Translations under genes and position numbers: made by a program
Notes under the pieces: generated by a model
Databases searched by the model: none
The model's input: the letters and a program-made list of their open reading frames with translations, nothing else
Told to the model about the DNA's origin: nothing
Shown: piece by piece, positions 26,248-34,276 of the stretch
How the letters are laid out: every line of letters begins with the position of its first letter
How positions within the stretch are numbered: the first letter of the stretch is position 1
Assembly: GCF_024746815.1 (NCBI RefSeq)
Contig: NZ_CP080526.1
Coordinates: 124,001-188,000 of the forward strand
Length of the DNA stretch: 64,000 nucleotides
DNA from: Mesorhizobium sp. AR07
GTDB lineage: Bacteria; Pseudomonadota; Alphaproteobacteria; Rhizobiales; Rhizobiaceae
Direction: 5' to 3'

Positions 26248-27405
26248 CTATTGCTGTAGAGAATTGATCACGCTGGCAGCGCCGGCAGGATCACTGGTGA
26301 TGATCATCGAGCGGTTGTCGGCCGAGCTTGCCCCCGCATTCTCAAGTGCGCATGGTAGCCACCGGCCGCGATCGATCCTCAACCGCCCCAATTCCGCAGG
26401 ATCACAAGAGAACGGGTTTGGAGAGCCGCTCTTCGGCCGTTGCACCAGTTTGGACGACTGCGATGCCTGAACATTCTGCAACGATAGAAGTTGGGCCAGC
26501 AACGTCGTAAAATCCCCCGCCTGGGCGAGGTACTGGTTGGTGACATCGGCGTTGATCCCACGAGCCGACGAGTTCAGCTCCCAGGCGTCCTTGTATTCGG
26601 TCACCTGGCCAACGTTGCCCGATAGCGCGTCGATTGCCGCGTCGTTGGCGCCCATCTGCGATGAGCTTGCATCAAGGCCGCCAGCCGCCTTCCTCACCGT
26701 GCCCATGGCCGCGCCCTGGGCCGCGCCGCCTACGCCGTCGGCCGTTACGATCGAGAATGGTGGCGGCGCGGCGGCGGGAGCCTTGCCGCTCGATACATAT
26801 TCGTTGAAGTAGCTGTTCCAGCGGCCGACGCCGCCGGCCCATTGGTTTTGCTCGCCTGCGTTCGATCCGTTGTAGAAGGAGGCGAGACAGCTGTAATTCG
26901 TCGCCCCGCATTGCTTCACGCCCATTCCGAGATATTTGACGCCGCCTTCGACATTCTGCTCGTTCACGTCGCGGTCCAGTCCCATGGACTTGCCGGTGCC
27001 CTTGGTCAGCTGCATGACGCCTTTGACGCCGGTGTGGCTCCCGGCGCATGTGTCGAAGCGCGATTCCTGATAGGCGACGGACAGCGCCAGGCCTTCGGGC
27101 ACCCCGTATTTTTGCGCAAAATAGCGGATCATCTTCACGTTGCCCGCGTCGCGCTGCAACGCTTCGGCTGGCGACCGGCGAAACATTTGTGAGCGGTATT
27201 TGTTCGAATAGGTGCAGACGACGCTTTTCTTCTTGTCGGTTTCGTCGTTCTTCGCTTCATCCGACTTCTTGCTGTGCTGCTCGTCCTCCTGCCGTTTGTC
27301 GAGGTTCTGCCCGTCGATCACCGCGATCTGAGCGACAGCCACGCTCATGCTTTCCGCCGTCGCGAGAGCCACGGCCAGACAAGCGCTGCTAAGCCGCTTC
27401 GTCAT
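26248..27405 (-). CDS. lytic transglycosylase with VirB5-like leader, second VirB1-type protein
   Basis: 385 residues from ATG 27405, overlapping the virB4 end by 17 bases. Signal peptide, then AQIAVIDGQNLDKRQED like VirB5. A Lys/Glu/Asp-rich linker leads to an SLT domain (residues about 85-190): YGVPEGLALSVAYQESRFD with the catalytic Glu, GVKGVMQLTKGTGKSMGLD, GGVKYLGMGVKQ and CLASFYNGSNAG. The C-terminal 180 residues are Ala/Gly/Ser-rich with a VirB5-like helical part (VTNQYLAQAGDFTTLLAQLLSLQNV). It probably cuts peptidoglycan for the channel; another such enzyme is encoded at 30412-31062. Confidence 0.85.
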   Translation of the reverse strand: MTKRLSSACLAVALATAESMSVAVAQIAVIDGQNLDKRQEDEQHSKKSDEAKNDETDKKKSVVCTYSNKYRSQMFRRSPAEALQRDAGNVKMIRYFAQKYGVPEGLALSVAYQESRFDTCAGSHTGVKGVMQLTKGTGKSMGLDRDVNEQNVEGGVKYLGMGVKQCGATNYSCLASFYNGSNAGEQNQWAGGVGRWNSYFNEYVSSGKAPAAAPPPFSIVTADGVGGAAQGAAMGTVRKAAGGLDASSSQMGANDAAIDALSGNVGQVTEYKDAWELNSSARGINADVTNQYLAQAGDFTTLLAQLLSLQNVQASQSSKLVQRPKSGSPNPFSCDPAELGRLRIDRGRWLPCALENAGASSADNRSMIITSDPAGAASVINSLQQ

Positions 27406-29791
27406 GCTCGTTCTCCCATCCGCAGAAGTATGGCAGCCACATCTCCGGCTCGTCGCCGAAGGTCTCCCGGAGCCGGGCGCATTCCTTGCTGTTGGCTTCG
27501 TTCGAGGACAAGACCTTGATGAGATCGGGCATCGCCGACAAATCGAGCTTGGCAACGATCGAGTCGCTGTCGTGCTTGACGAGGAAGGTGCGTGTTTCCT
27601 TGGCGGTGCGGCGCACGAACTCGAATTCCTTCGCTGTCAGCGAGAAGCGCTCCATGTAGGACTCCTTGCTCGCCTTCGGGTTGGGGAAGAAAATGTTGGT
27701 CTTCGTTTGCTCGATCAGCGACGACGAGATGGAGGAATTGACGACGTCCTCCGCCGTCTGCGTGCCAAAGCCGACCACGCCGTTGCGGCGACGAATGGTC
27801 TTCAGCGTCTCGTTGATGAAGGCGGCGAAAACCTCGTCGTCCAACAGCTTCCAGCCTTCATCGAGGAACAGCATGATCGGTGAGCCGTCGATGACGTCCT
27901 CAAGACGATGAAAGATATAGAGCAACGCCGCCGAGCGCAGCTTTCGGTCGCCTAGGATCTTCGTCATGTCGAACCCGACAATGGGCTTCGAGAAATCGAT
28001 GAGATCGACGGGATTGTTGAAAAGCCAGCCCTTGTCCTTTGGGTCGAGCCAGGGTTGTATTCGCGCCGCCAGATCGTTCATGCCAGGCATGAGCGAGCCC
28101 CGCAGCACTTCCGGCAGCAGGTCGAAGGTCCGCTGTTCGCGCGGGATTTTGTAGATCATGTCGACGGCGGCGTTGATGACGCGCATCTCAGCCACGTCCA
28201 GCGCGCCGCCTTCTGGCGTCAGAATGTAGAGGAGCAGATCTTCGAGGAATGAACGGTTTTCCGCCGTATCCTCCTGCTGCAATGGCGCGAACCCGGTTGG
28301 CTGGGAAGGTTCCATCACCTCGTAGCGACCGCCGAGCGCCCGAACGAAAATTTCAGCACCGCGCATATAGTCGAAATAAACACACCGTGGCCGCGGCATG
28401 ATGCGCATGGCTTGCGCCATCAGGAACGACAGCACGACGGTCTTGCCCGAGCCGGTCGGGCCGAACACCGTGAAGTGCCCGACATCGTGAACGTGGAAAT
28501 TGAAATAGTAGGCAGTCTGGCTGGTCGTTTCGAGCAAGGCGATGGGCCGTTTCCAATGCAGCCTCTCACGTTGGCCGGACGGGAAATTGTGTCCGGAGAA
28601 AAGACCGGCGAAGTTAAGTGACGAGATCAACGCACGTCGCGCGATGTAGCTGAAATTTCCCGGCAACTGCGCCCAGAAGGCCAGTTCCGTGTTCAGTGTC
28701 TCGCGAACCGGCACGATCGACATGCGCGAAAGCTCGGCCGTGATGTCGGATAGCGCACGGTTGAGCCCGGTCATGTCCGGTGCCAAGGCCATGACGCTCA
28801 TGTGATGTTGTCCGAAGACGACTTCGCCGCCGGCCAGCTTGTCGGCGCCGTCGTGGACTGACTCTTCGACCGTCGTGCCCGCCTCGTCGGAACCCTCAAC
28901 CTGGTTGGCGATGGTGTTGATCCTGCGCATCGCGGTTACACGGTCTTCGATCGCGAAACTCTGCGTCAGGACAAACTCATGTGGCAGGCGCAAAAGACCG
29001 TCCAATGAGCCCGGCGCGGTGAACGGTGGGTATTCCTTGATCGACACCATCGCGCCGAGCTTGCTTTCGTCCGGCCCGCGAAGTTCCAGCGCGGATTTGC
29101 CGAAAAACAGCTGTCGTGTCGCCAGCACATCGCCAAGGCTCATGCGCGGCAAAGGCATTTCGACGTCGACGCCGCCGGCGAGGATCTTCGCCAAAAATTC
29201 CGCCGGCTCGGAAAAGAAGCTGTCGCGGCGCTTCACGACGCCGAGAAGACGCGCACCATAAGCCGTGAAATCCTTGACCATCCCGTCAAGGATGTCATGC
29301 AGTTCGGCGATCGCCTCTTCGCGGGTTTCTTCGCCTGCGGTGCTGATGCGGAATGCATTGAGCGTCTTGTCCACCCAGCCGACGCGACCGACCATCGGTC
29401 GGCGTATGACCGTGAGATACGCCTCGTTGACGAAAAGGGTTTTCGCCCCGAGCTCGTCCATGTAGCGGGCGTCGAGCTCGGCCACGAAAGGATTTTCAAA
29501 GTCACCTTCGATCTCAGGCGTCACGTGGCGGCGGATGATCGTCGTGTAGACGGCAAAGCGAGAGGTCGAGAGATTGCGGAACGTCGTGTTGCGGTTGAAC
29601 ATTCGGCTGTTCAACTCGGCCTGGTCCATCGTCTGGAACGGCAGGCCACTAAGCTGGATGGCGCCGACCAGAAAGCCACTCTTCGTCACGATCAGATTGT
29701 CATCGACATGGCGAAGGTAGGGGATGTGCATCGCCGCGGGTTTTTCGCGGCGGCGCTCACGGCCAAATTTCAGGTCGGCATCGAGGCTCAC
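27389..29791 (-). CDS. virB4: T4SS ATPase VirB4
   Basis: 800 residues from GTG 29791, which overlaps the virB3 stop as GTGA; no ATG fits better. MHIPYLRHVDDNLIVTKSGFLVGAIQL opens the VirB4/CagE domain. Walker A VFGPTGSGKTVVLSFLMAQ, RCVYFDYMRGAEIFVRALGG, Walker B IMLFLDEGWKLLDDEVFAAF and RRRNGVVGFGTQTAEDVVNS follow. It is the largest energy source of the system and pulls pilin out of the membrane. Length and motifs are normal. Confidence 0.94.
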   Translation of the reverse strand: MSLDADLKFGRERRREKPAAMHIPYLRHVDDNLIVTKSGFLVGAIQLSGLPFQTMDQAELNSRMFNRNTTFRNLSTSRFAVYTTIIRRHVTPEIEGDFENPFVAELDARYMDELGAKTLFVNEAYLTVIRRPMVGRVGWVDKTLNAFRISTAGEETREEAIAELHDILDGMVKDFTAYGARLLGVVKRRDSFFSEPAEFLAKILAGGVDVEMPLPRMSLGDVLATRQLFFGKSALELRGPDESKLGAMVSIKEYPPFTAPGSLDGLLRLPHEFVLTQSFAIEDRVTAMRRINTIANQVEGSDEAGTTVEESVHDGADKLAGGEVVFGQHHMSVMALAPDMTGLNRALSDITAELSRMSIVPVRETLNTELAFWAQLPGNFSYIARRALISSLNFAGLFSGHNFPSGQRERLHWKRPIALLETTSQTAYYFNFHVHDVGHFTVFGPTGSGKTVVLSFLMAQAMRIMPRPRCVYFDYMRGAEIFVRALGGRYEVMEPSQPTGFAPLQQEDTAENRSFLEDLLLYILTPEGGALDVAEMRVINAAVDMIYKIPREQRTFDLLPEVLRGSLMPGMNDLAARIQPWLDPKDKGWLFNNPVDLIDFSKPIVGFDMTKILGDRKLRSAALLYIFHRLEDVIDGSPIMLFLDEGWKLLDDEVFAAFINETLKTIRRRNGVVGFGTQTAEDVVNSSISSSLIEQTKTNIFFPNPKASKESYMERFSLTAKEFEFVRRTAKETRTFLVKHDSDSIVAKLDLSAMPDLIKVLSSNEANSKECARLRETFGDEPEMWLPYFCGWENEHDEAA

Positions 29792-30081
29792 GGCGAATAG
29801 CTCCTCGCGCCCCAAAAAGTAAGGTTCGCCACCGCTCCGCGTTTGGAGATGCGCCGCTCGAAAATATGGAACATGTAGGGGTCGCGCTGGCACAGATATG
29901 CGCTGACCAGATGCACCACGCCAAACACGCCAAGGCCGAGCATGAAGCTGCTCGTGGCGATAAAGCCGATCACCGCAAGAATGCCATTCAGGGCAAAAAC
30001 CTCATAGCGCACCCCCCATTTCATCGGGGGGCGTGTCAGGGGCAGGCTGACCGGCTCGACATAGACCTCCTCGTCGTCCAT
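29788..30081 (-). CDS. virB3: T4SS inner-membrane protein VirB3
   Basis: 97 residues: VSLPLTRPPMKWGVRYEVFAL is the typical VirB3 N-terminus. Two close hydrophobic helices follow (LNGILAVIGFIATSSFMLGLGVF, GVVHLVSAYLCQRDPYMF), then YLCQRDPYMFHIFE and a basic tail. It works with VirB4 in pilus assembly. It overlaps virB4 by four bases. Confidence 0.92.
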   Translation of the reverse strand: MDDEEVYVEPVSLPLTRPPMKWGVRYEVFALNGILAVIGFIATSSFMLGLGVFGVVHLVSAYLCQRDPYMFHIFERRISKRGAVANLTFWGARSYSP

Positions 30082-30084
30082 GCG

Positions 30085-30399
30085 TCAGCTGCCTCCAGCG
30101 GTCGCGCGAACCGCATCCACAAGCTGGGCGGCGCCGAAGATCAGGGCGATGCCAATGATGATGGAAAAAGCCATCATCCACGCCAGCCGGCCGGTCATGG
30201 CGAGGAAGCCGAGAAAACAGACCGCGATGATGGCGAATGAGCGCGCTATGTTGCCCTGCAGAACTCCGACGAACCACTGCAGCACATTTTCGACTGGCGC
30301 GGCCGACTGGGCATACGCAGTGGCTGGCGCGAGCGCTATTCCGACCGCCGAGGCCAAGGCCAGTTTCAGGGCAAATTTGCCTGCTTTCCTGTATTCCAC
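30085..30399 (-). CDS. virB2: T4SS major pilin VirB2
   Basis: 104 residues with a long signal region (KFALKLALASAVGIALAPATAYAQ) and a mature part of about 74 residues carrying two hydrophobic helices (SFAIIAVCFLGFLAMTGRLAW, MAFSIIIGIALIFGAAQLVDAV) around a GRLAW turn. That is the VirB2/TrbC propilin pattern. Three bases separate it from virB3. Confidence 0.92.
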   Translation of the reverse strand: MEYRKAGKFALKLALASAVGIALAPATAYAQSAAPVENVLQWFVGVLQGNIARSFAIIAVCFLGFLAMTGRLAWMMAFSIIIGIALIFGAAQLVDAVRATAGGS

Positions 30400-30411
30400 C
30401 CTTGGCTCCTT

Positions 30412-31062
30412 TCAGTTGCCGAGATCCATGACATGACCATCCTGCCAAGCGTCCTCGCTTGCTGCCGGTGCGGCGAGCATTTCGGATTTGGTCAGGACGG
30501 ACTTCTTCACGACACCGCCGAACTTCCAGCGGTTCAGTATTTTTACGATGTATTCCGCGGTCTCCGGATTCACCGGAATGCCCTGCGCCTTGTAGACGCT
30601 GTTGGGCCCGGCGTTATAAGCCGCAAGCATCAGCAGCGGATCCTGGAACTCGTCATAGAGTGACTTCAGATAGCGCAAGCCAGCCCGGACATTCGCCTGC
30701 GTATCGCAACGGTCGCTGACGCCGAGATCGGCCGCCGTGGCCGGCATCAACTGCATGATCCCCAGGGCTCCGGCCTTGGACGGACCCTGAATGGCGCCGA
30801 GATCGCTTTCAGCCCATGCAATCGCCTCGGCCAGATCGGCATCGAAGCCTTCGTCCCGCGCGATTGAACGCACGAGTTCGGCGACTTCAGTACGGTTTCC
30901 GGTTTTGCACGCCCCCGGCCTTTGCGCCCCGACTGATGCAAGGGCTTGCGCCGGCGTTGCAAAGGCGACTTCGACGCGGTCTGATGCCAGGTCCCGGGCG
31001 TGCGCTACGAAAGGCATGGTAGCGGCACATAGAGTGAGCAGAAGAGCTGATCGAGTGTTCAT
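30412..31062 (-). CDS. virB1: lytic transglycosylase VirB1
   Basis: 216 residues from ATG 31062 (earlier in-frame starts reach into the regulatory dyad). Signal peptide SALLLTLCAATMPFVAHARD. SLT domain: GFDADLAEAIAWAESDLGAIQ with catalytic Glu, SKAGALGIMQLMPATAADLGV, NVRAGLRYLKSLYDEFQDPLLMLAAYNAGP. It opens peptidoglycan for the secretion channel. It is the first gene of the minus-strand virB operon, 12 bases before virB2. Confidence 0.9.
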   Translation of the reverse strand: MNTRSALLLTLCAATMPFVAHARDLASDRVEVAFATPAQALASVGAQRPGACKTGNRTEVAELVRSIARDEGFDADLAEAIAWAESDLGAIQGPSKAGALGIMQLMPATAADLGVSDRCDTQANVRAGLRYLKSLYDEFQDPLLMLAAYNAGPNSVYKAQGIPVNPETAEYIVKILNRWKFGGVVKKSVLTKSEMLAAPAASEDAWQDGHVMDLGN

Positions 31063-31079
31063 ACTGTCGCCAAAATTTA

Positions 31080-31117
31080 ACACTTTACTATGGCTACACG
31101 CAGCCCTAGTAAAGTGT
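31080..31117. promoter_or_regulatory. large operator-like dyad between virB1 and the 31150 gene
   Basis: Arms ACACTTTACTATGGCT (31080-31095) and AGCCCTAGTAAAGTGT (31102-31117) pair over 15 of 16 positions around six bases. The inner GGCT/AGCC and outer 11-bp arms are perfect. TTAACA (31077-31082) and, on the minus strand, TTGACA (31120-31115) lie at the outer edges and could be divergent -35 elements. Each half reads TAGTAAAGTGTxAA toward its own gene. The location between divergent starts fits an operator that controls both units. Confidence 0.7.
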
Positions 31118-31149
31118 CAACACCAGATGCACCACAAGGACGAATTTGG

Positions 31150-31752
31150 ATGAAACAGATTGCCCTTTGCACGGCTTTGCTGCTCCAGGGCGCCGCGGCT
31201 CATGCTGGTGGCGCCGACGCCCCAAGTGCCTTCGCGCAACCCTCGGAGCATTACCTGCTCCAGTTTGCGAAGCCGGGCGAAAAGGTGTTCGTCTATGAGC
31301 GCTACGATGCGAAAGGTGCGCTCTTTCAGCGCGATGCGGCGACCCTCATCTCGCCAGTCAAAGTGCCGTCTGCGACCGAGCGCGTCATCAACGGCGTGGC
31401 CTATCGACTGCGCGGTCTCGCGGCCTGCCCAAAACCGAAGATTACCTACAAGGCGCAGGAGTGGGACTGCACGCAGGCCGCGCAGGACTATGAAGAAGGA
31501 ATCTACAACGATCGTGCTTCTGTCGTGCTTTGCAAAACGCTTGTGCTGCGGAGCGGGAAGGGGGAACCAGACGCCGTGTCGTGTTTTTCTCTCGTGGGTG
31601 CGGGCAATGCAAACGACCCGTACAATGTCGCCTACGACGATGACGAAATGGTTTTTTTCGACATGGCCGCAATCGGACGTAACAAGGACGGCAAGTCGCT
31701 GCGCCCCGATCTGGAGCACTCTGCCGACCTCGGTGGACAGTTCCAGGAATGA
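31150..31752 (+). CDS. exported protein of unknown function beside virB1
   Basis: 200 residues with a clear signal peptide (KQIALCTALLLQGAAAHAGG). The mature part has YLLQFAKPGEKVFVYERYDAKG, cysteines in LAACPKPK, WDCTQ, VLCKTL and VSCFSL (probably two disulfides), and an acidic stretch AYDDDEMVFFD. I recognise no family. It starts an overlapping three-gene unit divergent from virB1 under the shared dyad, which suggests a periplasmic accessory role for the secretion system. Confidence 0.75.
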   Translation: MKQIALCTALLLQGAAAHAGGADAPSAFAQPSEHYLLQFAKPGEKVFVYERYDAKGALFQRDAATLISPVKVPSATERVINGVAYRLRGLAACPKPKITYKAQEWDCTQAAQDYEEGIYNDRASVVLCKTLVLRSGKGEPDAVSCFSLVGAGNANDPYNVAYDDDEMVFFDMAAIGRNKDGKSLRPDLEHSADLGGQFQE

Positions 31753-32297
31753 AACAGGCGCGCTTTGCAGTGCTGGCCGTTTTTGGTTTGTGCGCATCGG
31801 CACAGGCCCAGGATGCATCCGAATCTGCCGCGCCAACGCCCTTCGCGGTATCGAAATCGGCTCAACTGCTGACTGGAGATACCTGGCGTGACGGCGACCA
31901 CCTTTTCCGCCTCTATGGCGTGCAGTCGTGTCTTCGCGGTACGTCGGCTGAACAGCCAAATGGGAACAAACTCGATTGCGGGAACATCTCGCTGGCGCAC
32001 CTGGCAGCCCTGTTCGATAGCGCTGCGGTGACATGCCAGCCAATCGGCTACGCCCTCGACAAGGCGGCCTTTGTCGTCTGCGGTGCGCAGCTGAATGGCG
32101 ACACAATCGACGTCGGCACCGCGCTCATAGCGACCGGATACGCGTTTGCCGCAACGACAGGAAAGGGCAAAGCTGTCAATGAGAACTACCTCGTCGCGGA
32201 AATCAACGCTAAGATGAAACGTGCAGGTTTGTGGAGCACGACGTTTCAGCATCCTGTTCAGCTGCTGCTAAATAAGCGATCGGAGAGACAAGAATGA
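31749..32297 (+). CDS. exported thermonuclease-fold (SNase-like) protein
   Basis: 182 residues, ATGA overlap with the previous gene. Signal peptide FAVLAVFGLCASAQAQD. GDTWRDGDHLFRLYGVQSC, ALFDSAAVTCQPIGYALDKAAFVVC, ALIATGYAFA and ENYLVAEINAKMKRAGLWS follow the staphylococcal-nuclease order, where the family has GDTI...RLxGIDxPE, C...D..GR.vA.C, LV..G.A and E..A...grGLW. Several catalytic positions look changed (RLYGVQSC; no clear Arg pair), so it may bind rather than cut nucleic acid, or act structurally in the periplasm. Confidence 0.7.
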   Translation: MKQARFAVLAVFGLCASAQAQDASESAAPTPFAVSKSAQLLTGDTWRDGDHLFRLYGVQSCLRGTSAEQPNGNKLDCGNISLAHLAALFDSAAVTCQPIGYALDKAAFVVCGAQLNGDTIDVGTALIATGYAFAATTGKGKAVNENYLVAEINAKMKRAGLWSTTFQHPVQLLLNKRSERQE

Positions 32298-32458
32298 AGC
32301 ACGACGATGAGGCGCACAAATATTACTATCCCGTGGAAGGACGCGGTGACGGCGCTATTGGCGGAGCCGCGGCGTTCTTGGCAATCATCTTGGTGCCTGC
32401 AGGGCTCTATGCGGCCTGGAATACCGTGGCCTCATGGATTTCGGCACTCTTCTCCTAG
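32294..32458 (+). CDS. small single-pass membrane protein
   Basis: 54 residues, ATG 32294 overlapping the previous stop by four bases. A polar, Tyr/His/Asp-rich N-terminus (HDDEAHKYYYPVEGRGDG) leads into one hydrophobic helix (GGAAAFLAIILVPAGLYAAW) and ends SWISALFS. No family recognised. Coupling to the two exported proteins and the regulatory dyad supports it being real. Confidence 0.65.
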   Translation: MKHDDEAHKYYYPVEGRGDGAIGGAAAFLAIILVPAGLYAAWNTVASWISALFS

Positions 32459-32799
32459 GACGGCAGTTTCGCGAAAGAACCGAGCAACGCGCGAAAATCG
32501 TCGACATCAACCTCGCACCAGTCATGAGACGTCAGCCGTTGAAAGTAAGCAGCCTTCATTTTGATCTCCGCGATAGTGGCGACTGGAGCAATGGCAGCAC
32601 GCCTTCGTACAGCGGCCTCCTCCGCCATGACCGCGTCCAGTCTCGCACCCAGCACGATCGCGTCCGTACCCTCTGCCTCCATCGCTCGCTTGCCGATACG
32701 TTCAAGCTCAGCGACCCTCTGACGATGTTCCGCAATCAGTTTCCCGACGCCTTCAGCCGGTTCCATCTGTCGGTTGCTGGAGACCAGTTGAATAGGCAT
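32455..32799 (-). CDS. hypothetical protein, helical
   Basis: 114 residues from ATG 32799 (upstream ATG 32820 also in frame). Charged, mostly helical: GVGKLIAEHRQRVAELERIGKRAM, ARLDAVMAEEAAVRRRAAIAPVATIAEIKMKAAYFQRLTSHDWC, DFRALLGSFAKLPS. No domain recognised. The style (two helices then W/C and an acidic end) recalls small rhizobial proteins of unknown role. Its 3-prime end overlaps the convergent small membrane gene by four bases. Confidence 0.6.
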   Translation of the reverse strand: MPIQLVSSNRQMEPAEGVGKLIAEHRQRVAELERIGKRAMEAEGTDAIVLGARLDAVMAEEAAVRRRAAIAPVATIAEIKMKAAYFQRLTSHDWCEVDVDDFRALLGSFAKLPS

Positions 32800-32858
32800 C
32801 GTCCTGCTCCTGGCGTACATCGGTCAGACACAGATACCTCGGGAGGTGAGGAAAAATA

Positions 32859-32880
32859 GGGATGGGACCATCCCTTTTTT
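32859..32880 (+). promoter_or_regulatory. GGGATGG/CCATCCC hairpin with T-run ahead of the response-regulator operon
   Basis: A perfect 7-bp stem with loop GA, preceded by AAAAATA and followed by six T. By structure it is an intrinsic terminator in either direction. It lies between divergent starts (32799 minus, 32940 plus), so it could instead be an attenuator in the 5-prime leader of the 32940 operon, or an operator. Confidence 0.6.
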
Positions 32881-32939
32881 GAAGCGACTTATTCTGAAAG
32901 ACAGGGCAGGGGGCGCCTGCGTAGAAGGACTGGCTTTCA

Positions 32940-33569
32940 ATGTTTCGTGCCCTGGTGGTCGAAGACCAGACGCTTATGCGTCTGGCTCTGATGAATGAAG
33001 TGCAAGCGAGCTTCGAAAAATGCGTCGTCCTGGGGGCGGAAACGCTGAACATCGCGACCGTAGAACTTCAAAACAGCCATTTCGATCTTGTCGTTATCGA
33101 TCCTGGCTTGCCCGGTTTTGACCCCACCTCACAAGGCGATCGCGTCGCTGTCGTCGACAGGATCATCGAGGCTTCACCCAGTGCAATCCATATTGTTGTC
33201 ACCGGTTCCGACAACCGTAGCGAAGCAGATGGTTTCCGACGAATCGGCGCCGCCGCCTATCTAGGCAAGACCGGACTTGCGCCCGGCGTGTTCAGCGACG
33301 TTCTGGACGATATTTCCACCAAGGGATTCTCCTTGCGCCTGTCGCGGGCTGTCATGACAAAACCCGATTACCGATTTTCCGTCCTTACACCGCGCGAACA
33401 GGAGGCCATCGACATGATGGCGCACCGCGCACCCGGCGTGAAACGCAAGGAGATATTCTCGCTCATGGCCGATCGACTCGCCATTGATGCCGGCTCGGCC
33501 GAGAAATATTACAAGCAGGCTCGCGCCAAGCTCATGAGGCAAGGTCATCCGCTCCCACAGGGGCTATGA
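32940..33569 (+). CDS. response regulator with LuxR-like output domain
   Basis: 209 residues. Receiver: ALVVEDQTLMRLALMNEV (acidic pocket), FDLVVIDPGLPGFDP with the phospho-acceptor Asp, VVTGSDNRSEADGF and AAYLGKTGL with the conserved Lys. The C-terminal region starts LTPREQEAIDMMAHRAPGVKR and ends GSAEKYYKQARAKLMRQG, a FixJ/NarL-type HTH variant. It opens a four-gene overlapping operon that ends in a histidine kinase. A DNA-binding regulator of genes here, perhaps the secretion system, is inferred. Confidence 0.8.
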   Translation: MFRALVVEDQTLMRLALMNEVQASFEKCVVLGAETLNIATVELQNSHFDLVVIDPGLPGFDPTSQGDRVAVVDRIIEASPSAIHIVVTGSDNRSEADGFRRIGAAAYLGKTGLAPGVFSDVLDDISTKGFSLRLSRAVMTKPDYRFSVLTPREQEAIDMMAHRAPGVKRKEIFSLMADRLAIDAGSAEKYYKQARAKLMRQGHPLPQGL

Positions 33570-34276
33570 TCGCGATGGCTTCTCTAACCGTACATGGGAT
33601 CAAGGTCCCCGTCGAACCGCGGGATGTTTCGCCGGTTATCTGGCGAGCGCTTCAAAGCCAGAGCTATGAAGCGAAGGAAGCGAAGTGGATCTTCAGGGCG
33701 GTCAAGGCGCGCGATCGCGTACTGGAGCTAGGGTCCGGTATTGGCATCATCACCGCATTGATTGCGAAAATCCCCGGCGTTCAGGTGTGGGCTTTTGAAG
33801 CAAATCCCGCAACAGCGGAACTAGCCAAGCGCGTGATAGCGGCCAACGAGCTCGACAATGTCACATATTCCCAGGGCATCCTCACAGCAGGCCCGCCGCG
33901 GTCCTTCACCTTCTACGTTCGTCGCGACCTTTGGATGTCATCCACGGACAAAAACCAGGGACCATATGAGCGCGAATTTTCAATCGTCTCGGCCGACGTC
34001 GATCGTTTCATCGCCGATCATCGAATAAATGCCCTAGTCATGGACATCGAAGGTGCTGAGAAAGAACTTTTGCAAGACGCCGAGCTGCCCGGCGTCGAAC
34101 GTATCTTTCTTGAGCTGCACGACCATCTCTATGGCCTTGACGGCATCCGCAACATCACGCTTGCCCTGGCAGAAAAGGGATTTGCCTACGATCCGCGGGG
34201 CTCCCGAGGACCTTGCGTGCTGTTCGCCAAGAACGATGGACCCCGTGAATACGAGGATATGGAAGATGTTGCGTAA
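33566..34276 (+). CDS. FkbM-family SAM-dependent methyltransferase
   Basis: 236 residues from ATG 33566 (ATGA overlap); ATG 33575 is an alternative. SAM-binding motif VLELGSGIGIITALIAKIPG, acidic loop VWAFEANPATAELAKRVIAAN, then RFIADHRINALVMDIEGAEKELL and FLELHDHLYG, the FkbM signature. FkbM enzymes O-methylate sugars, lipids or other metabolites. Lying between a response regulator and a kinase is unusual. It may make or modify the signal or a surface glycan, which is speculation. Confidence 0.8.
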   Translation: MIAMASLTVHGIKVPVEPRDVSPVIWRALQSQSYEAKEAKWIFRAVKARDRVLELGSGIGIITALIAKIPGVQVWAFEANPATAELAKRVIAANELDNVTYSQGILTAGPPRSFTFYVRRDLWMSSTDKNQGPYEREFSIVSADVDRFIADHRINALVMDIEGAEKELLQDAELPGVERIFLELHDHLYGLDGIRNITLALAEKGFAYDPRGSRGPCVLFAKNDGPREYEDMEDVA

